This document shows positions 8,068 to 18,078 of a stretch of 64,000 nt of DNA, piece by piece. Position numbers and translations under genes: made by a program. The notes under the pieces were generated by a model that had not been told where the DNA came from, ran no database searches, and saw nothing but the letters and a program-made list of their open reading frames with translations. Each line of letters opens with the position of its first letter. Positions within the stretch are counted from its first letter, which is position 1. Origin of the DNA: Pseudorhodoplanes sp. (GTDB lineage Bacteria > Pseudomonadota > Alphaproteobacteria > Rhizobiales > Xanthobacteraceae); NCBI GenBank assembly GCA_022843165.1, contig JALHOD010000015.1:1-64000 (forward strand), written 5' to 3'.

Positions 8068-10743
8068 ATGCCGACGGCCGACAGGCTCAAGGACTACAAC
8101 AAAAAGCGTGACTTCACACGCACCGCCGAGCCGAAAGGCAAGACGCGGAAATCTGGCCGCAAGCTGCGCTATCTGATCCAGAAGCACGCCGCGACGCGGC
8201 TGCACTACGATTTCCGGCTGGAATGGGACGGTACGCTGATGAGCTGGGCCATTCCCAAGGGGCCGAGCGAAAATCCTGACGACAAGCGGCTCGCGGTGCA
8301 TGTCGAGGATCATCCGGTCGAGTATGGCAGCTTCGAAGGCACCATCCCGGAAGGCGAGTATGGCGGCGGCACCGTCATGCTGTGGGATCGCGGCTCCTGG
8401 CTGCCGCATCAGGACGACGTCGACGCCGCGCTGAAGAAGGGCAAGCTCAGCTTCGAACTGCACGGCGAGCGGTTGCACGGCAACTGGGCGCTGGTGCGCC
8501 TGCGGGCGCGAAGCCCGAAGGACAAGGATAACTGGCTGCTCATCAAGGAGAACGACGATTACGCCCGCCGTAACGGCAAGCCGGTCGTGGATCGCGAGAC
8601 AACCAGCGTCGTCTCCAACCGGGCGATGGACGAGATTGCGGCGGGCAGGAAGGTCTGGCATTCGAAGAAAAAGGCGAGGGGAGCGTCCGGTGAGGATCCG
8701 ATCATCATCGGCGGCACCGCAAAAGCAAGAACGGCAGCTGCGAAGACAAAGACCGCCAAAGCCAAGACGACGAAGACCGCCGCACCGAAACGCAATGCGA
8801 AGGCGAGCGGCGTAAAAAAAAACTTCGCGCTCCCGCCGTTCGTAGAACCGCAGCTCGCGACGCTGGTCGACGCCCCGCCCGCAGGGGCTGACTGGATTCA
8901 TGAGATCAAGTTCGACGGCTATCGCGTGATCACGTCGGTTGCGAACGGGCGCGTGGCGATGCGAACCCGCAACGGCCTTGACTGGACCGACAGGTTCAAG
9001 CCGCTGGTGCCGGCGCTGTCGCAACTCGATTGCGGCGCGGCGCTGCTCGACGGCGAGGTGGCGGTGGCGACCACGCAGGGCCGCACCGATTTCGGCGCGT
9101 TGCAGGATGCGCTGTCGGGCGGCAAGGGCCGGATGGCCTATTACCTGTTCGACATCCTGCATCTCGACGGCGAGGACCTGCGCAAGCGGCCGCTGATCGC
9201 GCGCAAGGAGATATTGAAGACGCTGCTCGGCGGGCACACCAGAGGCCCGCTCGCCTATTCCGACCATGTGGAAGGCGGGGGCGACGAGGTGTTTGCCAAG
9301 GCGTGCCGCCTGCATCTGGAAGGCATCATCTCCAAGCTCGCGGACGCGCCATACCGCTCCGGCCGCGGCAGAGGCTGGCTGAAAAGCAAATGCGGCCATG
9401 AGCAGGAATTTGTCATCATCGGCTGGCGGCCCTCGACCAAGGCGGGCCGGCCATTCTCATCGCTGCTGCTGGCTTTGCGCGAGAAGGGTACGTTGCGTTA
9501 CGCCGGACGGGTCGGCAGCGGCTATTCCGGCGCGCGTCTCGACACGCTGGCCGCCGAATTCAGAAAATGCGCGCGCGAGACGGCGCCGGTGAAAGACGTG
9601 CCGCCCGCAATCGCGCGGCAGGCGAAATTTCTCGAACCCGAACTGGTGGCCGAGATCGCGTTCCGCGGCTGGACCCGTGACGGCCTGGTGCGGCAGGGTT
9701 CGTTCAAGGGATTGCGCAGCGACAAGCCGGCGGACGAGATTGTCAGGGAGCAGCCGATGGCGAAGCGGAGAGCAGTGGCCTCAGCGAAAGTGTCCAAGTC
9801 CGGAATATCGAAGAAGAAAGCGGGCGCAAAACCGGCGGTCGCGAAAGCTGCGGTGCGCGCGCGCGACGACGGGTCTGAAGAGATCGCGGGCGTGCGCGTC
9901 ACGCATCCGGATCGCGTGCTGTTCGCCGCGCAGGACGTGACCAAGCGCGAACTGATCGCGCACTACCTGTCGATTGCCGACGCCATGCTGCCGCACATCG
10001 TGGACCGCCCGATCAGTCTGGTGCGCTGTCCGCGCGGCAGCGGCAAGGACTGCTTTTTCCAGAAGCATGCATCGGATGGGTTCCCCGAAGAGTTCAAGGC
10101 AGTGAAGATCAGGGAGAAATCCGGCAGCGACCAGTATCTCTATATCGAGGACGAGCGCGGTCTCGTCGCAGCGGTGCAGATGGGCGTGCTGGAGCTGCAT
10201 CTGTGGGCCTGCCATGTCGACGAGATCGAGAAGCCGGACCGGCTGATTTTCGATCTCGATCCCGACGAAGGACTCGGCTTCGAACATGTGCGCGCAGCGG
10301 CCAAGGACCTGCGCGGCCGGCTGAAGGATTTCGGCCTGGAGTCGTTTCCGCTGGTGACCGGCGGGAAGGGCATTCATGTGATCGCGCCTCTGCAGCGACG
10401 GCACAGCTGGGAGGAGCATCGCGATTTCGCCGAGGCGATGGCGCGCGTGATGGCGGAAGATAGCCCTGACCGCTACATCGCCACCATGTCGAAGGCCAAG
10501 CGCCGGGGAAAGATCTTCATCGATTATCTGCGCAACACGCGCGGCGCGACCGCGATCGCGCCGTTCTCCACCCGCGCCCGGCCGGGCGCCTATGTCGCCA
10601 TGCCGGTGTCGTGGCCGCAGCTGTCGCGCATGCGGGACGCACATCCGGTAAGTGTGGGCAAGGCGAAACGCTTTCTCGGCGCGCGCGATCCCTGGCCGGG
10701 ATATTTCAGGCTGCGGCAGGGCTTGCCGAAGCTCAAGACTTAA
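8068..10743 (+). CDS. ligD: multifunctional DNA ligase D
   Basis: This 891-residue end-processing ligase of bacterial NHEJ has three modules in the order phosphoesterase, ligase, polymerase. The 3'-phosphoesterase domain covers about 30-160 (motif LHYDFRLEWDG). After a lysine/alanine-rich linker comes the ATP-dependent ligase domain, with nucleotidyl lysine K281 in EIKFDGYR, followed by an OB-fold domain to about 560. A second basic linker leads to the primase-polymerase domain from about 610, with metal ligands D729 and D731 in DLDPD. The order is the Pseudomonas/Rhizobiales type rather than the mycobacterial one. The gene starts two bases after ku and its stop abuts the convergent gene with no gap. 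Confidence 0.96.
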   Translation: MPTADRLKDYNKKRDFTRTAEPKGKTRKSGRKLRYLIQKHAATRLHYDFRLEWDGTLMSWAIPKGPSENPDDKRLAVHVEDHPVEYGSFEGTIPEGEYGGGTVMLWDRGSWLPHQDDVDAALKKGKLSFELHGERLHGNWALVRLRARSPKDKDNWLLIKENDDYARRNGKPVVDRETTSVVSNRAMDEIAAGRKVWHSKKKARGASGEDPIIIGGTAKARTAAAKTKTAKAKTTKTAAPKRNAKASGVKKNFALPPFVEPQLATLVDAPPAGADWIHEIKFDGYRVITSVANGRVAMRTRNGLDWTDRFKPLVPALSQLDCGAALLDGEVAVATTQGRTDFGALQDALSGGKGRMAYYLFDILHLDGEDLRKRPLIARKEILKTLLGGHTRGPLAYSDHVEGGGDEVFAKACRLHLEGIISKLADAPYRSGRGRGWLKSKCGHEQEFVIIGWRPSTKAGRPFSSLLLALREKGTLRYAGRVGSGYSGARLDTLAAEFRKCARETAPVKDVPPAIARQAKFLEPELVAEIAFRGWTRDGLVRQGSFKGLRSDKPADEIVREQPMAKRRAVASAKVSKSGISKKKAGAKPAVAKAAVRARDDGSEEIAGVRVTHPDRVLFAAQDVTKRELIAHYLSIADAMLPHIVDRPISLVRCPRGSGKDCFFQKHASDGFPEEFKAVKIREKSGSDQYLYIEDERGLVAAVQMGVLELHLWACHVDEIEKPDRLIFDLDPDEGLGFEHVRAAAKDLRGRLKDFGLESFPLVTGGKGIHVIAPLQRRHSWEEHRDFAEAMARVMAEDSPDRYIATMSKAKRRGKIFIDYLRNTRGATAIAPFSTRARPGAYVAMPVSWPQLSRMRDAHPVSVGKAKRFLGARDPWPGYFRLRQGLPKLKT

Positions 10744-13017
10744 CTAGTCCTGCTTCTGCACGTAGAATTGATACATGCGCATGAATGTGCGCGGGTTGTC
10801 CTGCTCGAACAGATGCCAGTTGTCGAGATTGGTGCGGGCGGGATCGCCGGGGAAACGCGCGCTGTAATGCTGCAGCAAGCCCAGATCCATGTCGAAACCC
10901 AGCATTTCGAGCTTGTGCGCGACAAGGAAATCCCTGATCTGCGGCAGCGTGAAGCGATGCTCCTGCACATGCAGCAGCAGGTCGCGGCAATTGCTGGTCG
11001 AGAAAAAATCCGCGCGGCGGGCGACCGACTTGACCGGCGACTCTTCATCCAGCGCGAAGATGTCCTGGCGGCATCGCCGGATATCCTCGACGCTGGAGCC
11101 ATAACCTCGCTCGGCAATGAAATCGCGCGCCGCCACGATATCGGCGCGGGCCAGTTCACTGTAGAAAGCGAGCCGCATGATCCCGCCGCCGCGCAGCAGC
11201 GACACCAGCACGCGCCAGCCTTCCAGCGGATCGCGCAGATGATGCAGGACGCCGCCGCATTCGATCACGTCGAAGGACCGTCCGATCGTGCCGAGCTTGA
11301 GAATGTCGGCCTGGCCGTAGTCGACATTGTCGAGGCCGAGCGCGTCGGTGCGGTATTTCGCATAGCAAAGACTGGTGAGGCTGAGATCGACCGCGAGCAC
11401 GTGCGTCTCGCTGTAACGCTGGGCTGCCTCCACCACCTGCTGGCCGGTGCCGCAGCCGGCCACCAGCACGGAAATCTCTTCGGTGAGTCCGAGGGGTCTG
11501 AAGCGGGCGTGGGGAAACGTGCGCTGGAGATGGCCGTTGACTGTCTGCCGGTTTTCCGGCGGGGCGCATTTCACCCAGCGTGGATAAGGGTTTTCCTCAT
11601 ATTGTTCGCGGACGAGGACGGACACCTCGTCTTCGATCGGCGTGAGATTGGGAATGCGATCGCGCAAGGCGCGTTCCGCCATGGGTTCGCGAATTTGCTG
11701 GGTCAGGAGACCGTCCAGGGCCGGGGACCATGATTGTGACAGCAAAGCCTCGCCACCGTCCAAGGCGGATAGCGGTTCATAGGCGGCCAGGACCGCCACC
11801 GACACGGCGTCAACCGGCGCGCCGGATTGCAATTGCGCACAAACCCGTGCGCGCAGGAGAGCGACCTGCGTGCGTTCACCCGGCGATTCATCGTACACAT
11901 ACTCGTTGATGAAGCATTGGTGCGCCAGCGCGCAGGCGAAACCCAGCGTGCCTGCGGGAATGGCGGTGCCACCGGACGATACCCGCGCGAGCAACGCCCC
12001 GCGCGCCTGGGTGAGAAACCGTTCCATCGCCACGTCGTGGACGGGCGTATTTTGCAGCAGGGCCTCCAGCAGGGCGTCGCCGCCAATGTCCGAAAAGGCG
12101 TCGGCCTCGAAGATGTCTTCATAGGAAAGGCGCTGCGGCCAGACCGTTGCGGCCCGCGAGATGAGGGCCGACACGCCAGGATCGGCCTTGATGACCGCAA
12201 GGCAGGATCTCACCATGGTCACCGGGCGGCCCCAGGGTTCCGAGATCGCCTGCACCATCAACCGCCGCAACTGGCCGCCGACCGAAACGGACGGCAGCCG
12301 GGGCAGGCAATACATGAACAGCGCCTTGCCGCGCGGCGTCTGCTCCACCGACAGCCAGCGCAGGGTGACATCGAACGCGCGCGCGATGTCGCCATCGAGG
12401 ACGCAGAGATCGGCGAGAGTCGGATAGGACCCGATCAATGAGGGATCGAGCCTGAGCGCCTCCTCGAAATGCCGGATCGCCTCGGCGCGCCGGTTTTGCG
12501 CGTTCAGCGCCTTGGCCAGATTGTCGTGCGCCGCGGCGCGGCCAGGATCGCGCGCAAGACCTTCGCGGTACGACGCAATGGCCTGATCCAGTTGCCCCTG
12601 TTTCAGGAACGCGTCGGCGATCAGCATATGCGCGCTGCCGAGGCCGGGCTTGAGCGCGGCGGCGCGCTGGCCATGCCTGACCGCATCGGCGTGACGATCC
12701 AGCGCCAGGAACGCCATGCCGATGTCGTAGTGAAACGCCGGATTGGCGTCATCGATGGCGATGGCGCGGCCGATCATGTCGACGGCGGCGTCGGCGCGGC
12801 CGATGTTGAAAGCGAGCACGCCGAGATGATGCAGGCTGCCGGAATGACGCGGATCGGCGGCCAGCGCCTGGCGGTAAAGATCGGTGGCCTCCGACAGCCG
12901 TCCGGCCTGGAAATGCTGCACGGCTTGGGTGAAAAACCGCGCGGCCGCTCCGCTGCCGCCGGCGGGCGTGGTCGCCGGCGCGAGCCGCTCGGCCTTGCGG
13001 CGTTGTTTTCGGTTCAT
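10744..13017 (-). CDS. TPR-repeat protein fused to a SAM-dependent methyltransferase
   Basis: This is a 757-residue cytosolic protein. About residues 25-250 are tetratricopeptide repeats of 34 residues each, for protein-protein contact. The middle, to about 460, has no motif I know. From about 510 there is a class I methyltransferase fold: motif I VLVAGCGTGQQ, an acidic VDLS ending strand two, and ECGGVLHHL in the motif IV region. The start at MNRKQRRKAERL was preferred because this opening is common in rhizobial TPR proteins; the frame is open 39 codons further upstream. The substrate is unknown. The gene is divergent from ssb across a LexA box. Confidence 0.8.
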   Translation of the reverse strand: MNRKQRRKAERLAPATTPAGGSGAAARFFTQAVQHFQAGRLSEATDLYRQALAADPRHSGSLHHLGVLAFNIGRADAAVDMIGRAIAIDDANPAFHYDIGMAFLALDRHADAVRHGQRAAALKPGLGSAHMLIADAFLKQGQLDQAIASYREGLARDPGRAAAHDNLAKALNAQNRRAEAIRHFEEALRLDPSLIGSYPTLADLCVLDGDIARAFDVTLRWLSVEQTPRGKALFMYCLPRLPSVSVGGQLRRLMVQAISEPWGRPVTMVRSCLAVIKADPGVSALISRAATVWPQRLSYEDIFEADAFSDIGGDALLEALLQNTPVHDVAMERFLTQARGALLARVSSGGTAIPAGTLGFACALAHQCFINEYVYDESPGERTQVALLRARVCAQLQSGAPVDAVSVAVLAAYEPLSALDGGEALLSQSWSPALDGLLTQQIREPMAERALRDRIPNLTPIEDEVSVLVREQYEENPYPRWVKCAPPENRQTVNGHLQRTFPHARFRPLGLTEEISVLVAGCGTGQQVVEAAQRYSETHVLAVDLSLTSLCYAKYRTDALGLDNVDYGQADILKLGTIGRSFDVIECGGVLHHLRDPLEGWRVLVSLLRGGGIMRLAFYSELARADIVAARDFIAERGYGSSVEDIRRCRQDIFALDEESPVKSVARRADFFSTSNCRDLLLHVQEHRFTLPQIRDFLVAHKLEMLGFDMDLGLLQHYSARFPGDPARTNLDNWHLFEQDNPRTFMRMYQFYVQKQD

Positions 13018-13117
13018 GGGAGAATCACTTTGCTTGCCGGTGTCAGGGTGGCGGGACATGGCGCGCGGCTGCAATGAAATTGTCGGAACACTTGCGGGGC
13101 GTGGCCCGCCATGATAG

Positions 13118-13132
13118 GAACAAAAAGGGAAC
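13118..13132. promoter_or_regulatory. LexA (SOS) box upstream of ssb
   Basis: GAAC-AAAAAGG-GAAC fits the alphaproteobacterial LexA consensus exactly. It lies 156 bases before the ssb ATG and about 100 bases before the divergent TPR-methyltransferase start. ssb is SOS-regulated in several alphaproteobacteria, which supports the call. Confidence 0.65.
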
Positions 13133-13288
13133 AATCGGACCCGGCCTGCCGGCCCGGCCCAGAGGGCGCAGGCGCTGTGGAAAAGGCGGGATCAACGGCC
13201 ATGCGCAGGACTTGTCCTGAGACTTGGCCGCGGGCTTGGGCTTAGGGTGCGGCCCTACACCTAAGGAAAACGGCTTCAGGAGAGCGAG

Positions 13289-13774
13289 ATGGCAGGCAGC
13301 GTCAACAAGGTGATCTTGATCGGCAATCTCGGGAAGGACCCGGAAATCCGCCGCACCCAGGACGGCCGGCCGATCGCCAATCTCAGCATCGCGACCTCCG
13401 AAAGCTGGAAGGACAAGACCACCGGCGAGCGCAAGGAAAAGACCGAGTGGCACCGCGTGGTGATCTTCAACGAGGGCCTGTGCCGCATCGCCGAACAATA
13501 TCTGAAGAAGGGCGCCAAGGTTTACATCGAGGGCCAGCTTCAGACCCGCAAATGGACTGACAAGGACGGCATCGACAAATACTCGACCGAAGTGGTGCTG
13601 CAGGGTTTCAATTCGCAGCTCACCATGCTTGACGGCAAGGGTGGCGGCGGCGAGCGTTCGGTCGATTATTCCGGCGGCAACGACTTTGGCTCTTCCGGCC
13701 CGACATCATCGCCGCGCAAGCCGGCCATGGCCGGCGGCGGCCGCGGCGACATGGACGACGAGATTCCGTTCTGA
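13289..13774 (+). CDS. ssb: single-stranded DNA-binding protein
   Basis: This 161-residue SSB forms the tetramer that coats single-stranded DNA in replication, repair and recombination. Residues 1-110 are the OB fold, opening with [16 protein letters not shown] glycine/serine-rich flexible linker follows, and the protein ends in the acidic tip DDEIPF that docks partner proteins. A GGAG lies close before the ATG. It sits between ligD and gyrA, as in related genomes where ssb lies between uvrA and gyrA. Confidence 0.97.
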   Translation: MAGSVNKVILIGNLGKDPEIRRTQDGRPIANLSIATSESWKDKTTGERKEKTEWHRVVIFNEGLCRIAEQYLKKGAKVYIEGQLQTRKWTDKDGIDKYSTEVVLQGFNSQLTMLDGKGGGGERSVDYSGGNDFGSSGPTSSPRKPAMAGGGRGDMDDEIPF

Positions 13775-13916
13775 GACTTAAACGGGCGTCATCGCCGAGA
13801 GCGTCATCGCGATCGGGCCGTTGACGCCATGGTGGATTCCAGTTGCAAGCCGCTTCCCATGCCTGTTTTAATTGTCGGTAGCGCGCTACCGCGCTGACAA
13901 TTGGGGGGAGCTTCAC

Positions 13917-14342
13917 ATGAGATTCAGGGAGACGTTCATCGCCGGTGCCGTGCTCTGCACCGCGCTGGCGGCGGTGACCAATGTGCACGCCGCACCAAAG
14001 CCGAAGGCTGCCGAGAAAGCGGCAACCGAAAAAGTGAAAAAGATCGGATTGCCGGTGGTCTCGATCAGCGGCTGCGTGCGGCAGGCGCTGGCTTGCAAAT
14101 ATGTCGCCAACGCCGACGGCAGCCGTGTGAGCGCCGCCGTCAAGTCAGAGGTGAGCCCGCTCGCGAACCTGCTGTTCGGTTGGGCCATCCGGCAGCTTCC
14201 GGATGCGACTCCCATTCCGGCCAACACCGACATTGTCGGTGTCGCCGCGACGCTGAGGTTGCCGAGCTTGAATTGCGGCGGCGCGCGCGGGCAGGTCGTT
14301 TTCTATTGGCGGCCGACCGGCAAGGCCTGCCCGAAGGAATAG
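13917..14342 (+). CDS. secreted hypothetical protein
   Basis: This 141-residue protein has a signal peptide over residues 1-27 (basic MRFRE start, hydrophobic core, cleavage after VHA). A lysine/alanine-rich segment follows the cleavage site. The mature part has four cysteines, probably two disulfides. GGGGGAG precedes the ATG at 13917, which is why the 15-codon upstream extension was dropped. There is no recognisable domain. A rho-independent terminator lies about 60 bases after the stop. A periplasmic location is inferred. Confidence 0.65.
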   Translation: MRFRETFIAGAVLCTALAAVTNVHAAPKPKAAEKAATEKVKKIGLPVVSISGCVRQALACKYVANADGSRVSAAVKSEVSPLANLLFGWAIRQLPDATPIPANTDIVGVAATLRLPSLNCGGARGQVVFYWRPTGKACPKE

Positions 14343-14403
14343 CGATCCCGTCCCGCGACAGGCATCGCGAATGATCGGTCACCAGATCACATGATTTGAG
14401 AGG

Positions 14404-14427
14404 CCGGCCCGACAGGGCCGGTTTCTT
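14404..14427. terminator. rho-independent terminator between convergent genes
   Basis: A perfect 7-base-pair stem (14404-14410 with 14415-14421) with a GACA loop is followed on the plus strand by TTTCTTT. It would end the transcript of the secreted hypothetical gene before the convergent marC gene. Confidence 0.7.
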
Positions 14428-15050
14428 TACATCCACACCGCCTTCACGCCGTCGAGCACGAACTGCACCGCCAGCGCGGCGAGGATGACGCCGAGCAGGC
14501 GCGACAGCACGATATTGCCGGTGATGCCCATCAGCTTCGCGATGCGGTCCGCGATCAGGAACACCAGCAGGCTGGCCAGCATCACCAGCAGGATGACGGT
14601 CAGCAAGCTGCCGAGCGTGACGATATTGTCGCGGGCGCGACCGGCAAGAAGAATAACGGCGGTGATGGCGCCCGGTCCCGCCAGCAGCGGAATGGCGAGC
14701 GGGAAGGCGGCGAGATTGCGCACGCGCTCATGCACCGCCTGTTCGGCGGTGCGCGCCTCGCGCTCCACGCGCAGGCCGAACACCATTTCGGATGCGATGG
14801 AAAACAGCAGCAGGCCGCCGGCAATGCGGAAGGCGGGCAGGCCGATGCCGAGATGTTTCAGCAGCCAGTCGCCGATCAGCGCGGATCCCAGCAGGATGCA
14901 GAAGGCGATGGCGGACGCGCGGATCGCCACCTGCCGCCGCGCCGCGGCCGGCAGGCCCTCGGTCATGGCGATGAAGGCCGGCACCAGGCCGACCGGATCG
15001 ACCACCACCAGCAAGGTCACCAGTGCGGAAATGACGAAATCGAGCGGCAT
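14427..15050 (-). CDS. MarC/YchE-family integral membrane protein
   Basis: This 207-residue protein has six predicted membrane helices. It matches the MarC family in length, and in the N-terminal LVVVDPVGLVPAFIAM and the PLLAGPGAI motif near residue 125. Family members were once thought to affect multiple antibiotic resistance, but their role is unproven and no substrate is known. It sits in the inner membrane, convergent with the secreted-protein gene and divergent from gyrA. The position between ssb and gyrA agrees with the order in related genomes. Confidence 0.88.
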   Translation of the reverse strand: MPLDFVISALVTLLVVVDPVGLVPAFIAMTEGLPAAARRQVAIRASAIAFCILLGSALIGDWLLKHLGIGLPAFRIAGGLLLFSIASEMVFGLRVEREARTAEQAVHERVRNLAAFPLAIPLLAGPGAITAVILLAGRARDNIVTLGSLLTVILLVMLASLLVFLIADRIAKLMGITGNIVLSRLLGVILAALAVQFVLDGVKAVWM

Positions 15051-15264
15051 GGCGGATCCCGGGCCGGGCCAGTGGGGCGGTTCAATCTAGCCGGATTCCG
15101 GCGCCTGCGGGCAGATTGTGGCAGGACCGGAACCAGCTCCAAAAACTATCGTCAAGTATTTGAAAAATAATGTGAAATAACTCCGGTTCAAGGCCGGTTT
15201 TGCTTGGCTTTCAGAATGCAAATCGGCTAGAAAGCGCACCTCTGGATTCGCCAGGATTTCTTCT

Positions 15265-17982
15265 TTGTCTGAGCCCGAAAATCCCAATCCGGGGGACGGT
15301 TCTCCCTCGGATGTCCGCCCCGTGTCGATCACGGAGGAAATGAAGCGGTCGTATCTCGACTACGCGATGAGCGTGATCGTGTCGCGGGCGCTGCCGGACG
15401 TGCGCGACGGGCTCAAGCCGGTGCATCGCCGCATTCTCTATTCGATGCACGAGCAGGGCCACACGCCCGACAAGAAATACGTGAAGTCGGCGCGCATCGT
15501 CGGCGACGTGATGGGTAAATATCACCCGCACGGCGACCAGGCGATCTACGACTCGCTCGTCCGTATGGCGCAGGATTTCTCCATGCGCCTGATGCTGATC
15601 GACGGGCAGGGCAATTTCGGCTCGGTGGACGGCGATCCCGCCGCCGCCATGCGTTACACGGAATCGCGGCTGGCAAAGCCGGCGCTGGCGCTGCTTGCCG
15701 ATATCGACAGCGACACCGTCAATTTCCAGGACAATTACGACGGCAACGAGAGCGAGCCGTCGGTCCTGCCGGCGCGCTTCCCGAACCTGCTGGTCAACGG
15801 CGCCGGCGGCATCGCCGTCGGCATGGCGACCAACATTCCGCCGCACAATCTCGGCGAGGTGGTCGACGCCACCATCGCGCTGATCAACGATCCGGCCCTG
15901 TCGGTCGACGACCTGATCAGGATCGTGCCGGGGCCGGATTTCCCGACCGGCGGCCTCATTCTCGGGCGCGGCGGCATCCGTTCGGCTTACGAGACCGGCC
16001 GCGGCTCGATCATGATGCGCGGCAAGGTCGAGATGGAAACGATCCGCAAGGAACGTGAAGCCATCGTCATCACCGAAATTCCCTATCAGGTGAACAAGGC
16101 CACGATGGTCGAGCGCATCGCCGAGTTGGTGCGCGACAAAAAGATCGAGGGCGTTTCCGACCTGCGCGACGAGTCCAACCGCGAAGGCTATCGCGTCGTG
16201 GTCGAACTCAAGCGCGAAGCCATTCCCGACATCGTGCTGAACCAGCTCTACCGCTACACCCCGCTGCAATCGTCGTTCGGCGCCAACATGGTTGCGCTCG
16301 ATGGCGGCCGTCCGCTGGTGATGAACCTGAAGGACATGCTGGCCTCCTTCATCGCGTTCCGCGAAGAGGTGGTGTCGCGCCGTACCAAGTTCCTGCTCAA
16401 CAAGGCGCGCGACCGCGCCCATATCCTTGTCGGCCTCGCCATCGCCGTCGCCAATATCGACGAGGTGATCAAGCTGATCCGCGCCTCCAAGGACGCCGCC
16501 GAAGCGCGCGACGCATTGATGTCGCGCGAATGGCCGGCCACCACGGCGGCCTCGCTGATCGCGCTGATCGACGATCCGCGCCACCAGGTCTCGAGCGCGG
16601 GCACCGCGCGGCTGTCGGCCGAACAGGCCAGGGCCATCCTCGACCTGCGCCTGCAGCGCCTGACCGCGCTTGGCCGCGACGAAATCAAGGACGAACTCGA
16701 CAAACTGGCCGCCGAGATTTCCGACTATCTGGAAATCCTGCGCTCGCGCGCCCGCGTGCAGGCGATCGTCAAGGAAGAGCTGATGGCGGTGCGCGAGGAA
16801 TTCGCGACCCCGCGCCGCACCGCCATTGTCGAGCACATGGACGCGGTGGAGGAAGAAGACCTCATCCATCGCGAGGACATGGTCGTCACCGTCTCGCATC
16901 AGGGCTATGTGAAGCGCGTGCCGCTCTCGACCTATCGCGCGCAGCGGCGCGGCGGCCGCGGCCGCTCCGGCATGCAGACCCGCGAAGAGGATTTCGTGGC
17001 GCGGCTGTTCGTGGCCTCCACGCATGCGCCGGTGCTGTATTTCTCCTCGCTTGGCCGCGTCTACAAGGAAAAGGTCTGGAAGCTGCCGGTGGCGGCGCCG
17101 CAGGCGCGCGGCAAGGCGCTGATGAACATCCTGCCGATCGAGCAGGGCGAAACCATTACCACCATCATGCCGCTGCCCGAGGACGAGACGACCTGGGGCA
17201 ATCTGGACGTGATGTTCGCCACCACCAGCGGCACCGTCCGCCGCAACAAGCTGTCGGATTTCGTCGACGTGCGCCGCTCCGGCATCATCGCCATGAAGCT
17301 GGACGAGGGCGAGGCGATCGTGGACGTGCAGATCTGCACCGAGAAGGACGATGTGCTGCTGACCGCCAGCGGCGGCCAGTGCATCCGATTCCCGGTGCCG
17401 GAGGTGCGCGTGTTCACCGGCCGCACTTCGCGCGGCGTGCGCGGCATCACGCTGGCGCAGGGTGACAAAGTCATTTCGCTCTCTATCCTGGGCCATGCCG
17501 ACGCCACGGCGGAGGAGCGCGCGGCCTATCTGCGGCGCGCCAATGCAGTGCGGCGCGGCGAGACCGAGGTCGAGGAAGCAGCACCCGCCGACGCCGAGGA
17601 GGCTGCCGGCACCATCGAACTCGGCGAGAAGCGCTATGTCGAGATGTCGGCGGCCGAGCAGTTCGTGCTGACCATTTCCGAGCGCGGCTTCGGCAAGCGC
17701 ACGAGTTCGTATGAATACCGCACGACCGGCCGCGGCGGCAAAGGCATCACCGCGATGCAGATTACCAAGAAGAACGGCAAGCTGGTCGCCTCCTTCCCGA
17801 TCGAGCAAGCCGACCAGATCATGCTGGTCACCGACAAGGGCCAGCTCATCCGCTGCCCGGTCAACGGCATCCGCATCGCCGGACGCTCGACGCAGGGCGT
17901 GATCGTGTTCAACACCGCCGAAGACGAGCGCGTGGTGTCGGTCGAGCGGCTGTCGGAAGACGACGAGTCCAACGGATCGTAA
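15265..17982 (+). CDS. gyrA: DNA gyrase subunit A
   Basis: This 905-residue subunit of DNA gyrase breaks and rejoins DNA. The breakage domain has catalytic tyrosine Y131 in AAMRYTE. The C-terminal half carries the beta-pinwheel with the GyrA box (QRRGGRG) at about residue 555. A TTG start is used: AGGA lies eight bases upstream, and the next ATG would remove conserved N-terminal sequence. In the quinolone-resistance region the residue equivalent to E. coli Ser83 is Q92 (HGDQAIYD), while the Asp87 equivalent D96 is kept. A 60-residue acidic, alanine-rich insertion interrupts the C-terminal domain near residue 770, typical of alphaproteobacterial GyrA. Confidence 0.98.
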   Translation: MSEPENPNPGDGSPSDVRPVSITEEMKRSYLDYAMSVIVSRALPDVRDGLKPVHRRILYSMHEQGHTPDKKYVKSARIVGDVMGKYHPHGDQAIYDSLVRMAQDFSMRLMLIDGQGNFGSVDGDPAAAMRYTESRLAKPALALLADIDSDTVNFQDNYDGNESEPSVLPARFPNLLVNGAGGIAVGMATNIPPHNLGEVVDATIALINDPALSVDDLIRIVPGPDFPTGGLILGRGGIRSAYETGRGSIMMRGKVEMETIRKEREAIVITEIPYQVNKATMVERIAELVRDKKIEGVSDLRDESNREGYRVVVELKREAIPDIVLNQLYRYTPLQSSFGANMVALDGGRPLVMNLKDMLASFIAFREEVVSRRTKFLLNKARDRAHILVGLAIAVANIDEVIKLIRASKDAAEARDALMSREWPATTAASLIALIDDPRHQVSSAGTARLSAEQARAILDLRLQRLTALGRDEIKDELDKLAAEISDYLEILRSRARVQAIVKEELMAVREEFATPRRTAIVEHMDAVEEEDLIHREDMVVTVSHQGYVKRVPLSTYRAQRRGGRGRSGMQTREEDFVARLFVASTHAPVLYFSSLGRVYKEKVWKLPVAAPQARGKALMNILPIEQGETITTIMPLPEDETTWGNLDVMFATTSGTVRRNKLSDFVDVRRSGIIAMKLDEGEAIVDVQICTEKDDVLLTASGGQCIRFPVPEVRVFTGRTSRGVRGITLAQGDKVISLSILGHADATAEERAAYLRRANAVRRGETEVEEAAPADAEEAAGTIELGEKRYVEMSAAEQFVLTISERGFGKRTSSYEYRTTGRGGKGITAMQITKKNGKLVASFPIEQADQIMLVTDKGQLIRCPVNGIRIAGRSTQGVIVFNTAEDERVVSVERLSEDDESNGS

Positions 17983-18040
17983 GCGGGCGCGCAAGCCCGA
18001 AAGCTGTCCCGTCCCACTCACATCGATAACGCAATCAGAT

Positions 18041-18063
18041 CTGCGGCCCGGCACGGGCCGCAG
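18041..18063. other. perfect palindrome between gyrA and the DUF4337 gene
   Basis: Ten bases (18041-18050) pair perfectly with 18054-18063 around a 3-base centre. There is no T-run after it, so it is not a classical terminator. It lies about 15 bases before the start codon of the next gene and just before its Shine-Dalgarno, so it could attenuate read-through from gyrA or act as an operator. Confidence 0.4.
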
Positions 18064-18078
18064 CAGGGGAGAGGTGCC

